Assembly: GCA_905215795.1 (NCBI GenBank)
Contig: CAJMRV010000035.1
Coordinates: 1-11,486 of the forward strand
Direction of reading: 5' to 3'
From: an uncultured bacterium
Lineage (GTDB): Bacteria > Pseudomonadota > Gammaproteobacteria > Burkholderiales > Burkholderiaceae_F
DNA length: 11,486 nucleotides
Positions 1 to 6,699 of the stretch are shown in pieces; positions within the stretch are counted from its first letter, which is position 1; each line of letters opens with the position of its first letter. Below the pieces are notes generated by a model. That model made no database searches. It was not told the DNA's origin and saw only the letters and a program-made list of their open reading frames with translations. The translations under genes were made by a program, and so were the position numbers.

Positions 1-21
1 GAGATGGATTGGAAGGTGGTT

Positions 22-89
22 GACGGTTGGTCGCCGTCTCGGGTCTGGTCCCCCGGACACCTTCCCGCCAAGGAATCCGTTCCTTGGTG
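22..89 (+). other. Series of stem-loops at the left edge
   Basis: Three inverted repeats follow each other. GACGG 22-26 pairs with CCGTC 34-38. GTCC 48-51 pairs with GGAC 55-58 around a CCC loop, and GGT/ACC extends this stem after a bulge. CGCCAAGGAA 66-75 pairs with TTCCTTGGTG 80-89 with one G-T wobble and a TCCG loop. I find no convincing coding frame here, so this is probably the 3' untranslated end of a gene, or of a structured RNA, whose body lies upstream of the window. I compared it from memory with the 3' ends of RNase P RNA, tmRNA and SRP RNA and saw no match. Confidence 0.45.
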
Positions 90-137
90 TTTCTCTATGA
101 TTTCGGACTGGTCCTCTGAAATCAGCATGGTTGGGAA

Positions 138-170
138 GCGGCTCTCGGTCTCCGAGAGCCGCTTTTTTTT
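138..170 (+). terminator. Strong rho-independent terminator
   Basis: A perfect 11-bp stem, GCGGCTCTCGG (138-148) with CCGAGAGCCGC (152-162), has a 3-nt TCT loop and is followed directly by eight T residues (163-170). This is a textbook intrinsic terminator for a plus-strand transcript entering from the left. The gene it serves is not in the window. Confidence 0.92.
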
Positions 171-437
171 CGACCTCATCCGTCGTGACCGTCTCCTCTT
201 TCAAGAATTCCCTCCGCCTTCCTTCCTGAAGGCTCCCCCTGCATCCCTTCATCCGTTTTTTTCGTCGTCGTGTCCGACACTCGGACCCTTTCCCATGTTT
301 CCCGGATGGGTTTTTCCGAGGGCTTTCCCGCGCTCCCGTGGTTTCTTTCACAACGTTTTGCGAAATCTCAGAGCGTATAAGCCGTTCTCTTTAGGTGGGA
401 TGCCTTAAGCGCCTCATTTTCCTGGATTTCAGGCGAG
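171..437. other. Non-coding gap before the ABC operon
   Basis: About 270 bases lie between the terminator and the putative operon promoter. The plus strand is rich in pyrimidines. A 6-bp inverted repeat (CTCGGA 280-285, TCCGAG 315-320) is the only structure I noticed. An open frame from 4 to 408 crosses the terminator and has no ribosome binding site or recognisable protein character, so I do not call it a gene. A TATAAG at 376-381 looks like a -10 box but lacks a -35 box at a normal distance. Confidence 0.5.
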
Positions 438-443
438 TATAGT
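438..443 (+). promoter_or_regulatory. Candidate -10 box of the ABC operon
   Basis: TATAGT is a good sigma70 -10 match. It would start transcription near 450, exactly where the structured leader begins. No good -35 hexamer lies 16-18 bp upstream (only T-rich sequence near 415-420), so the promoter is weak, activated, or misidentified. Confidence 0.35.
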
Positions 444-456
444 GGAAAAAGGGCCC

Positions 457-559
457 GTTCCCGCATCCCCCTCCGGACGCCTCCCTCCGCCTTCCGAGGC
501 CTTGGAAGGCACCAAAGACAACGGCGTCCGGCAAGAGGAGGGGGCCGCGGGGCGGGGAC
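457..559 (+). promoter_or_regulatory. Long structured 5' leader of the ABC operon
   Basis: Four nested helices lie between the putative start site and the first ribosome binding site. P1 is GTTCCCGC 457-464 with GCGGGGAC 552-559 (one G-T pair). P2 is CCCCCT 467-472 with AGGGGG 539-544. P3 is CCGGACGCC 473-481 with GGCGTCCGG 523-531, a perfect 9 bp. P4 is GCCTTCC 489-495 with GGAAGGC 504-510, a perfect 7 bp with an 8-nt loop. The arrangement is consistent with a cis-acting RNA: a riboswitch, a protein-bound leader or a stabilising 5' structure. No T tract follows, so attenuation by termination is unlikely. I do not recognise a known riboswitch class. Confidence 0.5.
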
Positions 560-602
560 CCTTCATACATACCCATGCAAACGGTTCTAACAGGAGAAAA
601 CC

Positions 603-1604
603 ATGCAGAAACGAACAATGATCATGGCGGGTCTCGCCGCCGGCATCCTCGCCGCCCTCGCGGGATGCAAGAACGAGGCCCCCACCGCCAAGGAACAGGC
701 GGCCGAGGCCCTCATGCCCATCGGCGTCGTGCAGATCGTCCAGCACCAGGCCCTCGACGAGGCCTCCCGCGGCATCGTCGACGGACTCGCCGAACGCGGC
801 TACAAGGACGGGGTCAACATCAAGCTCGACATCCAGAACGCGCAGGGCGACCAGTCCAACCTCCACCACATCGTCAACCGCTTCATCTCCGACAAGTCGC
901 GCGTGATCTTCGCCGTGGCCACGCCGGCCGCCCAGAGCGCCGCCTCCGCCACGAAGACGATCCCGATCGTCGCCACCGCGGTGACGAACTTCGAGATCGC
1001 CAAGCTCGCCAAGAGCAACGAACATCCGGGCGGCAACGTCACGGGCGTCTCCGACATCAACCCCGTGGCCGACCAGCTCAAGCTCCTCCTGGAGCTCGAC
1101 CCCAATGTGAAGGCGGTCGCCGCGCTCTACAACTCGAGCGAGGTGAACTCCGAATTCCAGGTGGGGCTCTTGAAGAAGGCCGCCGCTGAACTCGGCGTCG
1201 AGGTCGTCGACGCCACCGTCACCAACGTCAACGAGATCCCGCAGGTCGTCAGGAACGTCGTCGGCCGCGTCCAGGGCATCTACGTCCCGACCGACAACGT
1301 GATCGCCTCGGCGCTCCCGGCCGTCATGAAGGTGGCCGTCCCGGCGCACCTGCCCGTGATCGCGGGCGAGGGTGAACCCGTGCGCGGCGGCGCGCTCGCC
1401 TCGATCGGCGTCGACTACTACGAACTCGGCAAGATGACGGGCCGCATGGGCGCCGACATTCTCGACGGGAAGGCCAAGCCCGCCGACATGCCCATCCAGA
1501 GCCAGGTCTCCGACAAGGTGATCGTCAACATGAAGACCGCGCACGCGATCGGCATGACCATTCCCGAATCGGTCATGAAGCGCGCCGAGAAAGTGGGGGA
1601 GTGA
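603..1604 (+). CDS. ABC transporter substrate-binding lipoprotein (TrpX-like, ABC_sub_bind family)
   Basis: This 333-residue protein is the extracytoplasmic ligand-binding part of the importer encoded by this operon. Residues 1-22 form a lipoprotein signal: basic start, hydrophobic stretch, lipobox LAGC with Cys22 as the lipidated residue. The mature part follows the ABC_sub_bind pattern (IGVVQIVQH start, GYKDGVN, PGGNVTGVSD, then GADILDGKAKPADMP and a C-terminal KTAHAIGMTIPESV segment). Family members include TrpX of the streptococcal tryptophan/tyrosine transporter. The ligand cannot be read from sequence, so 'amino acid, perhaps aromatic' is inference. The ATG is preceded by AGGAG at 592-596 with 6-nt spacing. 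It is the first gene of the operon, behind a structured leader, and a stem-loop follows its TGA stop. Length is normal for the family. Confidence 0.9.
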   Translation: MQKRTMIMAGLAAGILAALAGCKNEAPTAKEQAAEALMPIGVVQIVQHQALDEASRGIVDGLAERGYKDGVNIKLDIQNAQGDQSNLHHIVNRFISDKSRVIFAVATPAAQSAASATKTIPIVATAVTNFEIAKLAKSNEHPGGNVTGVSDINPVADQLKLLLELDPNVKAVAALYNSSEVNSEFQVGLLKKAAAELGVEVVDATVTNVNEIPQVVRNVVGRVQGIYVPTDNVIASALPAVMKVAVPAHLPVIAGEGEPVRGGALASIGVDYYELGKMTGRMGADILDGKAKPADMPIQSQVSDKVIVNMKTAHAIGMTIPESVMKRAEKVGE

Positions 1605-1629
1605 GAAGACAGCACTGACTAGGCACCAC

Positions 1630-1680
1630 TCGGGCGTTCCCGAGGCCCCGTCCCCCGGGACGGCTCCCCGGAACACCCGA
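1630..1680 (+). other. Intercistronic stem-loop between binding protein and permease genes
   Basis: An outer stem pairs TCGGG-C-GTTCC (1630-1640) with GGAAC-A-CCCGA (1670-1680), with one mismatch. An inner stem pairs CCGTCCC (1648-1654) with GGGACGG (1657-1663). It sits in the 167-nt gap, 26 nt after the binding-protein stop, and has no T tract. Hairpins in this place in other importer operons (for example after malE) slow 3' decay and give more binding protein than membrane components. The same role here is inference. Confidence 0.6.
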
Positions 1681-1758
1681 ACGGCATGAAAAGAAGATAA
1701 AACCGACGGCGCACCAAGACTTGGGGGTGATCCCCGCAGCGCCCGAGCGTACCAACAA

Positions 1759-1763
1759 AAGGA
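1759..1763 (+). promoter_or_regulatory. Ribosome binding site that fixes the permease start
   Basis: AAGGA lies 8 nt before the ATG at 1772. A longer in-frame reading from TTG at 1721 is possible but has no comparable site and would add a charged, non-membrane N-terminus, so 1772 is chosen. Confidence 0.7.
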
Positions 1764-1771
1764 AAAAACTC

Positions 1772-2659
1772 ATGTTCGACATCGATCTGATCACGGCCAC
1801 CGTGGCCCAGGGCCTCATATGGTCCGTCATGGCCCTCGGGGTCTTCCTCACCTTCCGGCTCCTCGACATTCCCGACCTCACGGTCGACGGGAGCTTCCCA
1901 CTCGGGGCCGCAGCCGCCGCGGCGGTGATCGCCTCCGGGCACTCCGTCGCCCTGGCGATGGCCGCGGCCGTCGTGGCGGGCGCCCTTGCAGGCGCCGTCA
2001 CCGGCTTCCTGACCACCAAACTACGCATACCCGCACTCCTGGCGGGCATCCTGACGATGATCGCGCTTTATTCGGTCAACCTCAGGATCATGGGCAAGGC
2101 CAACATCCCCCTGCTCGGGGACGACACCCTGGTGACGTGGTTTGAGAACTGGTTTGCGGCCCCCTACGGGGAGTTCGTGCTCGGGGCGGTCTTCGTCCTG
2201 ATCGCCGCGGAGCTCATCTACTGGTTCTTCGGAACGGAACTCGGAACGGCGATCCGCGCCACGGGCTTCAACCCGAGGATGGCCCGCTCCCAGGGGATCA
2301 ACACCAACGTGATGATCGTGCTCGGACTGATGATCTCCAACGCCCTCGTGGCGTGCTGCGGCGCCGTCGTCGCGCAGAGCCAGGGCTTCGCCGACGTCGG
2401 CATGGGCGTGGGCACGATCGTGATCGGCCTGGCGAGCGTGATCATCGGTGAGGTGGTCGTCGGCAACCTCTCCTTCAAGACGAGTCTCATCGCCGTCGTG
2501 CTCGGCTCGGTCCTCTACCGCGTCGTCATCATGGTGGTGCTCGCCCTCGGCATGCCGCCCAACGACCTCAAGCTCTTCACGGCCGTGATCGTCGCGCTCG
2601 CGCTCTCGCTGCCGCTCGTCAAGGGACGCGCCAAGAGGCTCTTCGCCAGCGCGGCGTAG
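1772..2659 (+). CDS. ABC transporter permease (TrpY-like, BPD_transp_2 family)
   Basis: This is a 295-residue inner-membrane protein forming the translocation channel of the importer. About eight hydrophobic segments can be seen, near residues 8-30, 43-56, 58-80, 85-107, 135-153, 179-200, 212-232 and 238-260, with another near 266-283. The loop GTELGTAIRATGFNPRMARS (154-173) resembles the cytoplasmic coupling segment of the branched-chain amino acid type (BPD_transp_2) permeases that contacts the ATPase. It lies between the binding-protein and ATPase genes on the same strand, the usual order for TrpXYZ-type systems. With no second permease gene, the channel would be a homodimer. The ATG at 1772 is preferred over TTG at 1721. 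The stop codon is TAG, which matters for the amber codon in the molybdoenzyme gene nearby. Confidence 0.9.
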   Translation: MFDIDLITATVAQGLIWSVMALGVFLTFRLLDIPDLTVDGSFPLGAAAAAAVIASGHSVALAMAAAVVAGALAGAVTGFLTTKLRIPALLAGILTMIALYSVNLRIMGKANIPLLGDDTLVTWFENWFAAPYGEFVLGAVFVLIAAELIYWFFGTELGTAIRATGFNPRMARSQGINTNVMIVLGLMISNALVACCGAVVAQSQGFADVGMGVGTIVIGLASVIIGEVVVGNLSFKTSLIAVVLGSVLYRVVIMVVLALGMPPNDLKLFTAVIVALALSLPLVKGRAKRLFASAA

Positions 2660-2710
2660 ACCTCGTCCCGGCAATGAACCACTCACGACGAAGCGACAAG
2701 GAGACACAAG

Positions 2711-3499
2711 ATGCTTGAAATCAAGAACGTCAGGAAGACCTTCTTCCCCGGCACCCCCAATGAAAAACGCGCCCTCCAGGGCGTCGACCTCGTCCTCGAG
2801 GACGGGGACTTCTGCACCGTGATCGGCTCGAACGGCGCGGGCAAGTCCACCCTTCTGAACGCCGTGGCGGGCGTGTTCCCCGTGGATTCGGGTTCGATCG
2901 CCATCAACGGCGTGGACGTCACCCGCATGGCCGAGCACGAGCGCGCCCGCTACATCGGACGCGTCTTCCAGGACCCGATGATGGGCACCGCGGGCGGCAT
3001 GATGATCGAGGAGAACCTCGCCATGGCCTACCGCCGGGGACGCCGCCCGGGCCTCGCCTGGAGCGAGCGCAAAGACGAGAAGGAGCTCTTCCGGCGCCGC
3101 CTCGCCGAGCTCGACCTCGGCCTCGAGGACCGGCTCTCCGCCCACGTGGGCACGCTCTCGGGCGGCCAGCGCCAGGCGGTCACGCTCCTCATGGCCACGC
3201 TCGTGCGCCCGGAGCTGCTCCTTCTTGACGAACACACCGCGGCGCTCGACCCGAAGACCGCCGAGAAGGTCCTCTCGATGACCGACCGGATCGTCACCGG
3301 GGAGCACCTCACCACGCTCATGATCACCCACAACATGAGGGACGCGCTGCGTTTCGGCAACCGCCTCGTGATGATGCACGACGGCCGCGTCGTGGTCGAC
3401 GTGAAGGGCGAGGAGAAGAAGAACCTCAGGCCCGTCGACCTCCTCGAGATGTTCGAGAAGAACGGCCGCGGGCCCTCCGACGCGATGATGCTCGGCTGA
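2711..3499 (+). CDS. ABC transporter ATP-binding protein (TrpZ-like)
   Basis: This 262-residue cytoplasmic ATPase powers the importer. All nucleotide-binding motifs are present in order: Walker A GSNGAGKST (39-47), Q-loop FQD (Gln87), signature LSGGQ (149-153), Walker B LLLLDE (169-174, catalytic Glu174), D-loop ALDP (178-181) and switch His207 in MITHN. There is no extra C-terminal regulatory domain, and the length is normal for amino acid importers. The ATG follows AAGGAG at 2698-2703 with 7-nt spacing, 51 nt after the permease stop. It is the last gene of the operon, and a strong terminator starts 33 nt after its TGA. ATPase function is certain; substrate is not determined by this subunit. 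Confidence 0.95.
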   Translation: MLEIKNVRKTFFPGTPNEKRALQGVDLVLEDGDFCTVIGSNGAGKSTLLNAVAGVFPVDSGSIAINGVDVTRMAEHERARYIGRVFQDPMMGTAGGMMIEENLAMAYRRGRRPGLAWSERKDEKELFRRRLAELDLGLEDRLSAHVGTLSGGQRQAVTLLMATLVRPELLLLDEHTAALDPKTAEKVLSMTDRIVTGEHLTTLMITHNMRDALRFGNRLVMMHDGRVVVDVKGEEKKNLRPVDLLEMFEKNGRGPSDAMMLG

Positions 3500-3524
3500 G
3501 TCCCGACGGGAAGAACGATCACCC

Positions 3525-3566
3525 AAAAAAGGAACCGCAGGAAGACGATGTCTTCCTGCGGTTTTT
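3525..3566. terminator. Bidirectional terminator between convergent operons
   Basis: A perfect 14-bp stem (left arm 3533-3546, right arm 3550-3563, loop GAT) is followed by a T tract 3562-3566 on the plus strand. It is preceded by AAAAAA at 3525-3530, which is a T tract on the minus strand. It can therefore end both the ABC operon and the convergent molybdoenzyme transcript. Confidence 0.9.
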
Positions 3567-3576
3567 GTCAACCATC

Positions 3577-3599
3577 GGGGAGGATGGTTTCTCCTCCCC
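3577..3599 (-). other. Hairpin in the molybdoenzyme 3' untranslated region
   Basis: GGGGAGGA (3577-3584) pairs with TCCTCCCC (3592-3599), 8 bp with a 7-nt loop. It lies between the stop codon of the minus-strand molybdoenzyme gene and the shared terminator. It has no T tract of its own and may protect the mRNA 3' end. Confidence 0.5.
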
Positions 3600-3666
3600 C
3601 TCGGACGGGGCCGGCCTTCACCCCGGCTTGTCCGTCCTCAGGAGCGGAAAGGGTTCACCGTGCCTC

Positions 3667-6237
3667 TTAGGCGCGGCGGTCCAGACGGGCGTAGGGCGCG
3701 TCGTAGACCTTGATCTGCGGGAGTTCGCCGCGGTACTTCCTCACCTGGACGAGGGCCGTCGAGGCGATGTTGCCGCAGGCGAGGCGGCTGGTGGGCTTGT
3801 CCATCGTGAGCGTGTTGGAGTTGCCGCGCACGTCGATGGTTTCGCCGCCGACCTTCTGAGGATCATACCAGGCGCCGTGATGGATGCAGATCACGCCCGG
3901 CATGACGCGGTCCGTGACCCAGGCGCCGGCGAGCACCTTGCCGCGCTTGTTCTCGACGAGGACGACGTCGCCGTCGACGATGCCGCGGGCCTTGGCGTCC
4001 ACCGGGTTGATCCAGCAGGGTTCGCGGCCCTCGATGTTGGCGAAGTTCCTCGAGCTCGAGCCGTCGAGCTGGCTGTGCAGACGGTAGCGGGACTTGCAGG
4101 CCATGAAGGCGAGCGGGGTCTCGGCCGTGCGGTTGGTCACGCCCTCGGTCGGCTGGATGTAGCTCGGGTGGCCCAGGCAGTCGTCGTAGCCGTAGGAGGC
4201 GATCTTCGGCGAGAAGAGCTGGATCCTGCCGCTTTCCGTGGAGAGCGGATGGGCGGCCGGGTCCTTCCTGTAGTCGGCGTAGGCGACGTAGTCGCGGTCC
4301 TTGGGCTTGACGTCGAACATGAAGTAACCCTTCTTCCAGAACTCCTTGAATTCGGGCATCTCCACGCCCATCTTGGCGCCCATGCGGCGGGACTGCTCGT
4401 AGACGCGTTCGATCCACTGGTTCATGGTGAGGCCCTCGGTGAAGGCCTCCTCCATGCCGAGGCGCTTGGCGAGTTCGGAGAAGATCCAGAAGTTGGGCTT
4501 GCTCTCGAACTGCGGCTCGATGGCCTGCTGCATGGCGACGATGCCGTCGTTGGTGTAGCTGCCGATGTTGGTGATGTCGTTGGTTTCAAAGGTCGTGCAG
4601 GCCGGCAGGACGATGTCCGCCTCGCGGGCCGTGGCGGTCCAGAAGATGTCGGAGACGATCACCGTCTCGGGCTTCTTCCAGGCGCGGCGCAGGCGGTTCG
4701 TCTCGGGCTGGTGGGCGTACGGGTTGCCGCCCGCCCAGAACACGAGGCGGATGTCCGGATAGGTGACCTTGCCGCCGTTGAAGTCGATCGTCTTGCCCGG
4801 GTTGATGAAGGCGTCGACGAAGCGCGCGACCGGCATCGTGCCCTTGCCCTTCCAGTTCTTGTTGAAGGACTTGACGGGCTTCGGGGATCCGGGGAGGCCC
4901 GAGAGGAACGGGCCGTTGCAGGACGGGCACCCGCCGTTGGAGTAGGCGTAGTTGGTGCCGATGCCGCCGCCCGGGAGGCCGATCTGGCCGAGCACGCTCG
5001 CCAGGGCGAAGCCCATCCAGTGGCTCTGTTCACCGAAGTCGATGCGCTGGATGCCCCAGCCCATCATGATCATGGTGCGGTGGTCGGCGAGGTCGTGGGC
5101 GAACTCGACGATCTTCTCCTTCTTGACGCCGCAGACCTTTTCGGCCCAGGCCGGGGTCTTCTCGACGCCGTCGGTCTTGCCGGCGACGTAGTCGAGGAAT
5201 TCCTTGTGGCCGGCCGTGCAGCGCTCGAGGAAGTCCTTGTCGGCCTTGCCGGAGCGGACGAGCTCGTGGATCATGCCGAGCATGAAGGCGCAGTCCGTGC
5301 CGGGGCGCGGGGCGATCCATTCGCTGTCGAGGTACTCGGCCGTGTCGGGCTTGAGCGGGTTGACGGCGACCGTGCGGATTTTCTTGTTCTCCTTGAGCGC
5401 GCGGATGTAGCCGGCGCAGTTGTGGATCGTCGTGAACCAGTCGATGTCGTTGGTGACGATCGGGTCGCAGCCCCAGAAGACCACGCGTTCGGAGTGTTCG
5501 AGGATGTTGTCCCAGCTCGTGGCGCGCGGGTCGCCCGTGCCGACGACGTAGGGGAGGATCTTGCTGATGGCGGCCGTCGAATACGAGTTCGTCGTGGGGA
5601 CGTAGCCGCCGCGCAGATTGAGGAGGCGCTGCAGGTTCGGAATCGAGGCGTTGATCTTGCCGGTGGACATCCAGCCGTAGCTGCGGCCCCAGACGGCGCT
5701 CGGGCCGTAGTTGTCGTAGACGCGGTCGATTTCCTTGGCGACGAGGTCGAGGGCCGTGTCCCAGGAGACGCGGACCCACTTGTCCTCACCGCGCTTCTCG
5801 CGGCTCTTGGGACCTTCGCGCAGGTAGCTTTCGCGGACCATCGGGAAGCGGATGCGGGCCGGCAGATAGGGCGTCTCGCCCAGGCCGGCGAGGTTCACCG
5901 ACGGGGCGTAGTCGAATTCGAAGGGACGCACGCTCGTGAGCTTGCCGCCCTGGACGTGGGCGTGGACGACGCCCCAGCGTCCCGCGTTGATCACCTCGCC
6001 TTCGTCGAGCGTGGAGCGCCCGAGGTTGAAGGTCTTCGAGAGCTCGAGGTCCGGCGTGGGCATGGGATCGGGCTGGAAGAGGGCGTGCGAGTCGATGCCG
6101 GCGGGATAGTCCTACTCGAGGACGGCCTTGGTGTTGGGCGGGCACGTCACGTTGGCGGAGGCCGGTGTGGCGACGGCGCCGGCGATGCCGACGGCGGCCG
6201 TGCTGGAAATGAATTGACGACGGGAAAGTTTGCTCAT
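3667..6237 (-). CDS. Tat-exported DMSO/TMAO reductase-type molybdopterin oxidoreductase, interrupted by an in-frame amber codon
   Basis: This is a periplasmic molybdenum bis-MGD reductase of the DorA/TorA/BisC group. Numbering from the ATG at 6237 and counting the amber as residue 42, residues 1-28 are a twin-arginine signal (SRRQFI, hydrophobic core, ASA cleavage site). Tyr187, Trp189 and Ser220 (in YSTAA) have the same spacing as Tyr114, Trp116 and the molybdenum ligand Ser147 of Rhodobacter DMSO reductase. The N-terminal cysteine motif for a 4Fe-4S cluster is absent, as expected for this group. The C-terminal cofactor-binding domain (RLHSQLD, GREPCWINP, GDVVLVENKRG, GAWYDP) is complete. 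AAGGAG precedes the ATG. TAG at 6112-6114 cuts the frame after 41 codons; about 813 codons then run open to TAA. The first later start, ATG at 6063, has no ribosome binding site and would lack the export signal. It is either a young pseudogene, a read-through gene or a sequence error. The substrate (S-oxide or N-oxide) is inferred. No cytochrome or TorD-type chaperone gene adjoins it. Confidence 0.88.
6112..6114 (-). other. In-frame TAG between Tat signal peptide and catalytic domain
   Basis: On the minus strand the codons read CTC GAG TAG GAC TAT. Both flanks are in the same frame and both fit the protein family: a complete Tat signal before, and the mature reductase after. A single base change (for example TGG, TCG, CAG or AAG to TAG) would explain it. 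The permease gene in this window ends with TAG, so the codon is probably a normal stop in this genome. Confidence 0.85.
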
Positions 6238-6261
6238 CGCTGCTCCTTGGGAAATGACGTC

Positions 6262-6351
6262 GGAGCCGGGTTGGGGAAGGCCGGGCTCCTTCGTTTCGGG
6301 GGGCCCCGGATGGATTCTTCTTCTTCGGGGACGGTTCGTTGACCCGGGGCC
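6262..6351 (-). promoter_or_regulatory. Hairpins in the molybdoenzyme leader
   Basis: Two inverted repeats lie in the predicted 155-nt leader. GGCCCCGG (6302-6309) pairs with CCGGGGCC (6344-6351), and GGAGCC (6262-6267) pairs with GGCTCC (6284-6289). The second ends about 15 nt before the AGGAG at 6243-6247. They may affect translation or stability; no specific regulator is implied by the sequence. Confidence 0.35.
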
Positions 6352-6399
6352 TCGGACGGCGCGCACGGCGCATCCTCCGCCACCGGGGCGGTCATGATC

Positions 6400-6427
6400 A
6401 GTGTAGGTTTTCCAAGGGGGCTTTCAA
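6400..6427 (-). promoter_or_regulatory. Sigma70 promoter of the molybdoenzyme gene
   Basis: On the minus strand the -35 box is TTGAAA (6427-6422) and the -10 box is TACACT (6405-6400), with a 16-bp spacer. The predicted start is near 6394, giving a leader of about 155 nt. Both boxes are one or two bases from consensus. It is the best-formed promoter in the window. Confidence 0.55.
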
Positions 6428-6458
6428 AGGTTCGGAGAAGGCGGAATCGACGTTCGGT

Positions 6459-6472
6459 TTGATTTAAAACAG
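6459..6472 (-). promoter_or_regulatory. FNR-like box upstream of the molybdoenzyme promoter
   Basis: TTGAT-TTAA-AACAG matches the FNR/ANR consensus TTGAT-N4-ATCAA at 8 of 10 positions; one half-site is perfect. Its centre (6465.5) lies about 71-72 bp upstream of the predicted start, near the -71.5 position used by class I FNR activation. Oxygen control would suit an anaerobic reductase. A match of this quality can occur by chance in AT-rich DNA. Confidence 0.35.
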
Positions 6473-6494
6473 GGGATCCGCTTATTTACCCCGT

Positions 6495-6518
6495 CGTTAT
6501 CCTCACTGCGGGATAACG
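6495..6518. promoter_or_regulatory. Perfect 8-bp dyad, candidate operator
   Basis: CGTTATCC (6495-6502) and GGATAACG (6511-6518) are perfect inverted repeats 8 bp apart, about 113 bp upstream of the predicted molybdoenzyme start. The spacing suits a dimeric DNA-binding protein. A second, shorter inverted repeat, TTAAG (6531-6535) with CTTAA (6544-6548), follows. Which regulator binds is unknown; the FixJ-type regulator encoded at 10304-10939 is one candidate. Confidence 0.4.
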
Positions 6519-6548
6519 GATGCGGGATTTTTAAGTATTAACCCTTAA

Positions 6549-6623
6549 GCCTTTTCCGAATAATCCGCGTTGTTAATCAATTGTAAAAATTAATATTGCA
6601 TTTTGTTGCATGTAGATACAAAG
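6549..6623. other. AT-rich intergenic stretch with a short direct repeat
   Basis: This is the most AT-rich part of the window. It lies between the racemase-gene terminator and the dyad upstream of the molybdoenzyme gene. It holds TTGCAT twice (6596-6601 and 6606-6611) with 10-bp periodicity, and a CAATTG palindrome. I see no gene here. It probably belongs to the upstream control region of the molybdoenzyme gene. Confidence 0.35.
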
Positions 6624-6652
6624 CGGGCGCGGTGGAGGGACCACCGCGCCCG
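6624..6652 (-). terminator. Terminator hairpin of the racemase-family gene
   Basis: A perfect 12-bp GC-rich stem, CGGGCGCGGTGG (6624-6635) with CCACCGCGCCCG (6641-6652), has a 5-nt loop. On the minus strand it is followed by CTTTGTATCT, a poor T tract, so termination may be incomplete or Rho-assisted. A second hairpin (GGCCCCC 6676-6682, GGGGGCC 6687-6693) sits directly after the stop codon. Confidence 0.65.
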
Positions 6653-6699
6653 TGTGTCGTCGGATCCGTTTGTCAGGCCCCCGTCAGGGGGCCCTCAGA

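Noticed and set aside
376..381. TATAAG as the operon's -10 box
   Set aside because: The nearest -35-like hexamer (TTGCGA, 358-363) is only 12 bp away. The TATAGT at 438-443 fits the leader better.
4..408. A 134-codon plus-strand frame at the left edge
   Set aside because: It runs through a perfect terminator hairpin with an eight-T tract, has no ribosome binding site and reads as Pro/Ser/Phe-rich filler.
429..1676. A 415-codon minus-strand frame opposite the binding-protein gene
   Set aside because: It crosses the structured leader and intercistronic hairpin and has shadow-type composition; the lipoprotein on the plus strand is clearly real.
2021..3571. A 516-codon minus-strand frame opposite the permease and ATPase genes
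   Set aside because: The opposite strand encodes proteins with complete family motifs; this frame is rich in His, Asp, Glu and Arg without domain signals and crosses the shared terminator.
6112..6114. Reassignment of TAG to a sense codon (including pyrrolysine) as the explanation for the amber codon
   Set aside because: The permease gene ends with TAG at 2657-2659 and nothing in the window suggests a pyrrolysine system. Suppression at this one site is not excluded.
3565..6342. A 925-codon open frame on the plus strand covering the whole molybdoenzyme gene
   Set aside because: It is aligned codon on codon with the real gene, so it stays open because the sense gene avoids TTA, CTA and TCA. 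The translation is a low-complexity Val/Gly/Ala/Asp mixture with no motif, and it begins inside a terminator.
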